A DNA stretch of 64,000 nt from Aquanectria penicillioides. Its lineage: Eukaryota > Ascomycota > Sordariomycetes > Hypocreales > Nectriaceae. Below the pieces are notes generated by a model. It had not been told where the DNA came from, searched no databases, and saw nothing but the letters and a program-made list of their open reading frames with translations. The translations under genes were made by a program, and so were the position numbers. Below, piece after piece: positions 56,048-64,000 of the stretch. Numbering within the stretch: the first letter of the stretch is position 1; every line of letters begins with the position of its first letter. The stretch lies in assembly GCA_003415625.1 (NCBI GenBank), contig PYIU01000002.1, positions 744,001 to 808,000 on the forward strand, in the 5' to 3' direction.

Positions 56048-58960
56048 GGTTTCGAGATTCGTGGATCGGTGATGGGAAATCGCGTTTCGAATCGTGGGGC
56101 AGGGATCGGTGGGAAGAGTGAATAGATGCAGAAACAAGATGCAGATGCGCTACGCAAGATGCAGGACTTGAAATGCGGATGGGATGGATGCTGAAAAGCG
56201 AAGTTGAAGTGGCTGCGTGGAAGTTTGGTTGTGACGGAGAAAAGGTGGAAGTGGGAGGAATCAGTTGGCAGGCAGCTGTCAAAGCGACGCGCGAATGCGG
56301 TAAGGCTCCACTGGTGGTTTTTTTTTCCCTTTGGGTGGTAGAATGGGTTGTGGCGGGGGGTACGTTCAGTGTAAATTCACCGGCACCCTGGCTCTAATGT
56401 TACAGTGGCTAGCTGTCTTGTAGAGAGCGGATGCAAATATTGTATGAAAATACAGAAAAGAAGAAGAAGGGAAATCTTGACGGTGCAACTACGATGGGAA
56501 AGTCCCTATTATGTGGGAACCGCAGAGTTACCCAAACGAGATTTGTACCTGACGAGTTCGTTGGCCTCGTGTGGTTGGTCATATGGGGGCAGTGACGGTT
56601 CCCTCACTTAGATTTGACGGGGAGTCCTTTGTGCCCACGCCCTCTTCACTCTTCCTTGAGCTTCGTTCTTGGGTGGCGAGGCGCAAGAGCGGGCGATGAC
56701 TCGACCACGCTCAAGTTCCACGGCCATGGCAGCCAATAGAGTTTCCCGGGTTGATGACTCACTCTTACTGAACAACACAGCATCCCTGGATGGTGAACTG
56801 GATGCCTTGTCATCTGCGAGGCCGCTACTTTGTGCTCCGTCCTCTCAAGCGGCGTGAGCCGTAATGGTGCCAACTGCACTGCCATGTTGAGTGTCGAGTT
56901 GACGATTGACCCCTGCAAGGGGGATGACGGAGTCAGAAAAGGCGTTTGCGAATAAAGGCCCCGACTGGAAACGGCCCCAGTGGACAACTCGCTCTGCCAC
57001 TGTCATTAGCTGTTGGGTCGGCGATTACATTCAACGCGAAAGGAGTGCATGGCATACAAGCCAACATGTTCACTGTGTCTTGAGCACCACACGCAGTGGT
57101 GAGGATGAGAAATATGCGTTAGTTATGGCACCTACTGAAACACGGGCAAAGGTTGAGCCACCCCTGGCGTACATGTTCTAAAAAGAAGAAACCTCGAAAT
57201 ACACAAGTAAAAATATTATATCATGGTAGAGTAGCCATGGGTTTGGCTAAACATAATTTTATGAAATCGACACGGACAACTGGTGAGGAGGCCTATACCG
57301 TTCCGTGGCCTTCGTGGCCTTTGTGATTTGCCAACTACAGAGATCAACCCTGTCGTTCACCATGAATGAAGAAGCAGATATGCAGGAACGTGGCCTTATA
57401 GAATTAACTAGAATGATCGAAATAATAAGTCATCTTTGGACTCGTCATGCCATCAAGAAGGCAGACAAGGCGTGACTTGAAGTGAATGATCTGCCCACGA
57501 GATCAGTGTTCTTTTGATCTAACTCAGGCCCCGAGTTCACGGGACCTTGCGGAATCTGGCCGTCAGCCATTTGATCTTTGGTGGAAACAGCTCAAGGGAC
57601 ACCAACCAGCTGGGGGATAGACATGCACGTGTGGGCCATGCCCTGCCAGATGCTCTAGCATCCGGGATTCCCGACTCCGTCTGCTCCGTGGGGAGATGGA
57701 GATGAAGGGGAGCAGGTTGGGGCCCCGACATCTCATCTGCACGCAATATCTAGGCAATGCAACTCCATCCCTAGCATCGCCCGTGTTTGCGATGTTCGCT
57801 AACAGATAATGGATCCTGGAGAGACAGGGAAGAGGTGACCCACACTCCAATTCGGAAGCTGTCGACTTGAAATGTATCATCTTATCGTCCACTGTCGCAT
57901 CTGTGCATCGGCGCGGGCAACATCATCTTGACAATGTCGACCAACACTGGCGCAGCATCGCAGCAGGTCGCCATGATCCCTGCGTCTCATGCACTGACCG
58001 CAGACCCCATGACCTCGAAGACCAACAATGACGAAGGTGGATTTGCGCTCGCAATTCAGTTCAGCTATTGGGTCCGCTCGACTTCATGGCGATGCCCTCC
58101 CCCGCCTCGCTACCGTTGAGCGTAAAAATCCAGCGAGCGCCCGACGCCAATTGTAATTGCCGGGATGCCAGAGCGGGGTAAAAAAAAAAACAAAAATAGG
58201 GAGCTGCTCAGAGGAGGGGCACTGGGGGACAACAGCCTTTGTGGGCGACGTGCCCCGACGATGGGTGAATTGTCCACTGTAAACCCTGCTGCTAATGCGC
58301 GCTGGCGGCGGCTATCTCACTGTAAACTGCTCCATGAACGGGGCGTAACGGCCCCATCACACCCGTCGGGTCCTTTCTTCACCCCCCGCAATCCGACCAT
58401 ACTCCAGGCCTAAGCATCTAATTAACCCCGCCCGCCACCTGGCGCGCTTGCACCGTAGCAACGTATTAGCGACGAGCGACGGTGGGCTGGCGGCACGTCA
58501 TCGCTACGTTGACTGGGCTTGGACGCTGAAGCTCTCCACAACAGGACAAAGCCCAAGACAAGGCTCCAACTTCTGCAGCTTTCTCTCTTTCCCCCCCACA
58601 ACACCACATCCACGTCCTCCGTTCACCTTCGGTATTGAATATCCCTCTGCTGTGGCTTTTGCGTAGTTTCTAATCCTCAAGCACATACAGACGATCCGCC
58701 ATCGGCCAGATCTTTGCCTCCTTGCTCTTGCCCATTGCTCCTGCGCCTTTGTTTACTCTTCCCACTCTCCCATAGCAACCATGGTAAGCGCTCCGCTCCC
58801 CCAGCTCCCACCAGAACATCGCCATCGCAGCAACCAGCACAACACAACGATATCGCGCGCAGCCTCTATTTCACGTCTTTTCAGGTGTGAAGATGATCGC
58901 TGTCAAGCCGCTGCTCAACTTTCTCCAACGTCCCCGCACTGGCTAACCTGCGATCCCGCA
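56048..58960. other. Intergenic, no recognisable gene
   Basis: About 2.9 kb between the divergent RPB9 and Pin1 genes. Short frames only. A CT-rich, transcription-start-like stretch lies just before 58781. Confidence 0.45.
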
Positions 58961-59625
58961 ATGTCTCAGGCTGAGACCGGCCTTCCCTCCGGCTGGGAGG
59001 TTCGACACTCCAACTCCAAGAACCTCCCCTACTACTTCAACGCCGCCGAAAAGATCTCCCGATGGGAGCCCCCCTCAGGAACGGACACCGAGGTTCTCAA
59101 GCACTACATGGCCACCTACCACAGCGTCGGCACCCGCCCCGGTGAGGTGCCCGATTCCACCGAAGGCAAGATCCGCGCCGCCCACCTCCTGGTCAAGCAC
59201 CGTGAGAGCCGACGGCCAAGCAGCTGGCGAGAGGTATGAATTCTTAATAAATCTAAAGGAGTAATGACAATGAGGCTAATTAGTGCCATGGCTGCAGGCC
59301 AATATCACCCGCAGCAAGGAGGAAGCCCGCGAGATCATCCAGGCTCACGAGCAGAAGATCAAGAATGGTGGTGTCGGCCTCGGCGAGCTTGCCCTCACCG
59401 AGTCTGATTGCTCATCTGCTCGCAAGCATGGGGACCTGGGCTACTTTGGCAAGGGTGATATGCAGAAGGAGTTTGAGGATGCCGCTTTCGGTCTTAAGCC
59501 TGGTGAGATGAGCGGTGTTATTGAGACGGCGAGTGGCCTCCACTTGATTGAGCGGTAAGTTCTGCTCCTCAGCCTCTTAAATGCGAATCACGGACCGAGA
59601 CTAACCCATCTGCAGCCTTGCTTAG
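58961..59625 (+). CDS. ESS1: Pin1/Ess1-type phospho-Ser/Thr-Pro isomerase
   Basis: Exons 58961-59233, 59298-59554 and 59616-59625 (the last only three codons plus stop), 179 residues. A WW domain (residues about 7-40: G-W-E-V-R-H-S...Y-Y-F-N...S-R-W-E-P-P) is followed by a parvulin domain with the phosphate-binding K-H-R-E-S-R-R-P-S-S-W-R-E, the catalytic-region Cys in E-S-D-C-S-S-A and the closing S-G-L-H-L-I-E-R. It isomerises pSer/pThr-Pro bonds, notably in the RNA polymerase II tail. One Gly of the usual G-G-D-L-G is His here. An alternative start exists: ATG at 58781 directly followed by a GTAAGC donor, spliced to CAG at 58970, replacing M-S-Q by M. Confidence 0.93.
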
Positions 59626-60053
59626 AAGCCGACAAGATGTAGTAACGATGAGATGAATGGTGGATGGTAGCAGCTGAAGAGAAGGTTGGCGAGGGCGTTG
59701 ATATCCCGAAAAGTAAAGCCGACGAGGCTGTTGAATTTTTCCCCTTGTCGATGCTGATGAATAGTGAATACATACTCTTGTTGACTAGCCTCTTAAAACT
59801 GAGGTCAATCTATCATTCACTGTCTCACAAAACATGTGGGGGAGCAGAACGTAGCAAGGGACTCTTGGATCAATAACGGCCAAAGCCCTGTGTCTGTGTA
59901 TGTCCATCTATCAAGGTACCGTAATGTTATCATGACCTGCTTTTTTCTTCCTGTTCTACCATATCGCCGTCTCATCGGTAGTTAATATGCCGCTCAACAA
60001 ATGCCACAGTAAACCTCCGATACCATCATCCAACAAGATCATATCAGCCAACA
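59626..60053. other. Intergenic, convergent 3' ends
   Basis: About 0.43 kb between the Pin1 and LrgB-like genes. No gene seen. Confidence 0.5.
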
Positions 60054-62062
60054 TCAACGGCTGGCCAATCCAACTACCACACCCTGGAAAGGCTCCACCG
60101 TTGTAAAAACAACTGTCATAATTCCAAACACGGTCATGGCCAAGGCAGCATATGGTGCCGCCCGGCTCCTTGTTTCGTAAAGATATGACACCCCCATTGC
60201 AGCCCCGTTGATGCCGATGGCGATGCCAGCAGCAATGGTTGCTGGCTCGTCTACGGCCTTGGCATCATGCGTGTCCGTACAAAAACAGATCCTTTGCTTT
60301 CGATGCAAGGCCTGCGTGGCTTGCACTGTTGGCTGACTTGCGTCATCCCATGGCGAAGTGTTGCCTCGTTCTTCCCGCACACCCAGCTTACTGAGTGCAA
60401 ATGGGTACATCAACTGACCGAGTATTCCGTTGCTTACCACCAGCGCCGCATTTGCCCCCAGGTTCCCACCTACAGCCTCCATAGCTGGTTTTGCCAACGC
60501 CAGCGTCGTGCTTCGTGCTGCAAACGCCATTGCCTCGGGCATGGCCAGCCCAATGGCTCGCCCACAGAGTACGGAAAGAAACACGTTGCCAGCCGCTGCA
60601 GCAATGGAGATGAGAATCGTGAGAAACCCCGCAATGCTGAATAACTGGTGCTGGCATTCGTATAGCTTGAACCCCCATATCAGGATTCCGCATTCAAGGA
60701 TTGACAGCGCGGCGTCCCCGGCGCCGAACCAGGGTGAAAGGCCAGTCGGAAGGGGAATCGAGGTGACAGTCGATGTCCAGAGAGCATACAAGGGTGTGCC
60801 GCCACTAAAACTGCCTAGAACTTCCGCGAGGTTTCTAGGGCCATAGGCAGCAGCCTTGCCCCGAGTATAGGCTGTCATGAGCAGAGTGGTCATAAAGACA
60901 GGGTTCATGATGGTTACCAGGGCGTTTTTCAGCTTTGATGCAATGTAACAGCACTGGAACGACTTGGAGCGCCGTTGGAGATGATTGGCCAAGACCCAAA
61001 CGAACCACAAGACACAGCCATCGAGAATGCGATCTTCCTTGAGAGCTGTCGAGATCGGAATCCCAAATAGGAAGATACTGAAAAATGAAGCAAGGAGAGG
61101 GAAATTTGAAACGTAAAAGTTCCAAATTGAGCCAGCAAAATTCGTTCGTGATGTGACTCTCTCTACAGACGATCTTCGTGTCGCAGTTGGCGAAGGTTCG
61201 GTTCCAGGTCCTAGAATAGTGCTGCGTATACTTTTTTTCCGTTCGACAGCCGTCGAGTCCATAGCATGTTGAAGTGTTGAATCTGAGAGCCAGGTGATTT
61301 CAGGGCGCGGTGGTGTAGTCGTTGCAGGTTGAGGGAGAAGAAAGCTTTGGCTCTCTCTCGATGACGCGCGAGTCGCTATAGTCATGAATAGGAAAGATAC
61401 AGTGAAGACTGCTGTCCACGAGGCAATGTTGGTAATTACTGAGTACCAAATTAGTTTAGTATGAAAGAATCTAGAAGAGAGACAAACCGAAGTTGCCAAT
61501 AATACGACCAATGTCACGAGCGTTGAGAATGTCGCTCTGGTTGAGCATAATCAAGGGAATGGGAAAGCCGAGGCCGAGATGCGCGTTGATGAAATCCACC
61601 TGTCCACGATTCAGTGCCAACTCTGGTGACTGGAAAAGAGAAGCTCACCTTGGGTTTCATAAACCTTTGATATTTCCTGTCAAATCTTTTGGAGCAGATG
61701 CAAATGCTCGTCATAAGAGCAAATGTTAGCACCATTCCGCAGATGGAGGAGAAGAATTCGAGCTTCGAGGGAGCTAGGGTCCGGCTTAGCCCCCAGATGA
61801 TCAACTCGCTCAACAGATAAATTATAGAAATCCAGAGAAACTCGATAACATTGCCAAAGATTTTGCAAAGCCGTTCCCTCCACACTGTCAATGGGCCAGA
61901 CATGGTCAGGTTGTCTCGGTTGGCATGAAACAAAACCTCCACCGGCTGGGACCGTAGGTGCTGGAGCGCGACGAGAGTTGGGCAAAGGAACCCATAAAAG
62001 TGTCTGAGACAAAGAACGATACACCGGAGGATTTCAGAACCGTTTATCCTCGGAGTGGCCAT
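60054..62062 (-). CDS. LrgB-like membrane transporter (PLGG1/CidB-LrgB family)
   Basis: Three exons (61649-62062, 61488-61599, 60054-61438, both introns 49 bp) give 636 residues. About a dozen hydrophobic segments are visible. The N-terminal part (V-D-F-I-N-A-H-L-G-L-G-F-P-I-P-L-I-M) recalls LrgA, a Ser/Thr-rich hydrophilic loop lies around 210-290, and the C-terminal part carries LrgB-like features: F-A-A-R-S-T-T-L-A-L-A, G-G-N-L-G-A-N-A-A-L-V-V-S-N-G-I-L-G and G-I-A-I-G-I-N-G-A-A-M-G. LrgA-LrgB fusions act in plants as the plastid glycolate/glycerate carrier and in bacteria in murein-hydrolase control; in fungi the substrate is unproven. The start is the ATG at 62062; no ATG lies upstream in frame. 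Confidence 0.85.
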
Positions 62063-64000
62063 TGTGCAACAGGTTGCTGGCGACACAGCTAACAGGCGGT
62101 GGCGGACAGCAGAGTATCCTCGATGGTAGCGACTTTAGCCTGTCCCTGGGCTTGGAAGGAAATCCGTTACACATGTCCTCATAACTTGCTGGGATGGAGG
62201 ACCAGTTAAATGGATCTGATGACTCGAGGGAGAGGCGGTTGACACGTCATGAGCGAGGAGGTCGGCAGGCTGGATTCCCGAGCAACCGTTTGTGGTGGAA
62301 GCGGAGAGCTTCAGGTTATTGATGCGAGGTTCCCGGGCGAGAAAGCCTGCAGACTTAATGCGACAACGGTAGCAGGAGCCCGAGCATGGCTTTCCGCAGC
62401 TTCACTTCTCTTTTGGTTTGAGGCATGTCGGGTTCCGCCCTTAGCGTCGAAAGGGCTGTAAGATACAGACAGCAGCGGGTGATGGGCCATTCCCATTTGC
62501 CGAAGGACTTTGTAAACGGACGAATTGCACGTTGATGGATATTTCAAAAGAGCAAACTTGGTTGTCACTGTTTGTGCGCATGCGCCAGAGACGTGTTTCC
62601 GGGAACGGGGTGATGGGATACCCGCGTCGAGGCATCCAATCGGCCCCGAGCCACAGCGGATGTCCCGTCGTAGTGGCATCACCAACAACCCGTGAGAGAC
62701 AACCCGTAACCTCAGCTTGAATACATAGATAAGGTCACATCGGTGGACTTGGCCAGGCCGAGCCACCACCAAAAGCAAACACAGGTCTGAAAATAGCACG
62801 CCTTTGTACCGAGTCCGATGGTACATGCCGAGCAGAGAGTTAGATACACAAGGCACAACAGAAGATATTCCCCGTAGTCTGGGTACAAAGATCAGATCAA
62901 CAAACGAGCCAGCAGAAAAAGAGAGATGGACACATGTGTAGATAATTTGAAGAGATGAAGAGAGAAAAGAGATGAAATCATACCCCTGGTTACTGCATCG
63001 ATGTCGGGGGACGTGTGACAACTCGCAAACGGAGAGGGGTGAGGTGGCAATCAATTGGCTGGCAGACGGCTGGGCGTTTGTGTGGTGGTGGATATGGGGG
63101 AGGCATATGTGTACTGTACTTCATAAAATCTAGGTTCAGTTTTGCTTTTTTTGACGTTTTTGAATCATTTAGTAGCTTCTAGATAGCATCAGGATGTGAG
63201 AGAGGGCCTCGAGGTTGAATTTGAGGCTCATGAACTGTTCCTCATCTGGACGGATGCAGGGGGGAGAGGGATGCTCCCGTGTCCATCAAACAAAGCCTGT
63301 CTCGGGCATGGCAGCCAATGCGCGGATGACAAGCCACAGGGGCGGCTTTGCTGTAAACCGCACTAATTCTAGGGTATGTGGGGGGCTACGTCAGGATCGC
63401 TGCAGTTGGAATTGGCCCGTGGCAGCAGTGGCAAGGTCCCCTTTTCATGCACCGTAGCGTCCCACTGCAGTGCTCTCAATCGTCGGTGCCCACTGCGCAC
63501 CAATGGCGGGCCCATAGCTGACCGCCCAAAGTTGTCTCGGATCTTCGCCCAACGACGTTCGTTCCGCTTCATTCGGGAGAAGCGACGCTGTGATTGCGCA
63601 GCAGGAGCAGCGACAGAAACAAGCCTTTGGCATTGTTTTCCGAGAGCCATTATAGCTCAGAGCAGGCCGGCTCTGTGATTTGCCTCCGGTTCCGTGGCCC
63701 ATCCGATGCACACACAGGCTGGGGAGATTTGGTGGGAAACATTTCGTCATCTTCAACCCCAGAACCTGTTACCGAAGAAGTAGACGAAATCACATTCAAC
63801 GGCTAGCCACTTACGGGGCTGACATTGAACTGCATTCGAAACCATTTCTTACTTGTGCACTGTCAAGCAAAGGCCGTCTGCCTCATTGGGTCCCATCGCC
63901 GGCCGAGTGGCTGAAGCATCGCAAGAATCCAGTTAAGCGTCGTGCGACATCGACCACGAAGGGCATCACTGAAGAACGCCACCTCGCTATTCCACAGGAC
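62063..64000. other. Right end, no recognisable gene
   Basis: About 1.9 kb. A minus-strand frame at 62311-63054 and several plus-strand frames lack domains and splice support. Nothing can be assigned. Confidence 0.45.

Noticed and set aside
63896..63960. tRNA-like GGCCGAGTGGCTGAAG string near the right end
   Set aside because: It resembles the D-arm of Ser/Leu tRNAs, but I cannot fold an acceptor stem, anticodon arm or T-arm around it.

Overview
The window is nuclear DNA of a filamentous ascomycete. Genes carry short GT-AG introns (about 45-135 bp) with CTRAC-type branch points. Families typical of Pezizomycotina are present (Zn2Cys6 regulator, CFEM-GPI protein, DUF1993, SET9), and transposons have been mutated heavily by C-to-T and G-to-A changes, as in RIP. 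The gene set fits Sordariomycetes, perhaps Hypocreales, but species cannot be read from the sequence. No tRNA, rRNA or CRISPR was recognised.

1-14584: a short anonymous stretch, then a 13,950-bp Ty1/copia LTR retrotransposon (630-14579, plus strand) with 259-bp LTRs and 5-bp target duplications. A second copia element (3887-10669, minus strand, 224-bp LTRs, its own 5-bp duplication) is nested inside. Both are extremely AT-rich and have no open frames.

14586-24584: a catabolism-like cluster: a Dabb protein (the outer LTR sits one base past its stop codon), an Ldh_2-type oxidoreductase, a Zn2Cys6 regulator, an IlvD/Edd dehydratase with a sugar-acid-dehydratase-like motif, and a short-chain dehydrogenase. 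The promoters hold a shared CGG-N7-CCG element, twice in the palindromic form CGGAG-N3-CTCCG. A hotdog thioesterase, a terminal-inverted-repeat element and a DUF1993 gene follow. I infer a locally regulated non-phosphorylative sugar-acid pathway.

25401-38000: a giant GPI-type cell-wall protein with seven CFEM domains, a glyoxalase-like gene, then a ubiquitin-related patch of three RING-type genes and one BTB/POZ gene.

38000-42624: 4.6 kb without a recognisable gene, dense in microsatellites. 42625-46007: an unknown protein whose frame breaks, and an M28 vacuolar-type aminopeptidase whose frame breaks at the same nonamer.

46803-64000: housekeeping genes: PAP2/IPC-synthase-like membrane protein, a possible small gene, SET9 (H4K20 methyltransferase), mitochondrial ribosomal uL14m (also frame-broken), RPB9 with an unusually long intron, the Pin1/Ess1 prolyl isomerase, and an LrgB-like membrane transporter. 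The last 1.9 kb holds nothing recognisable.
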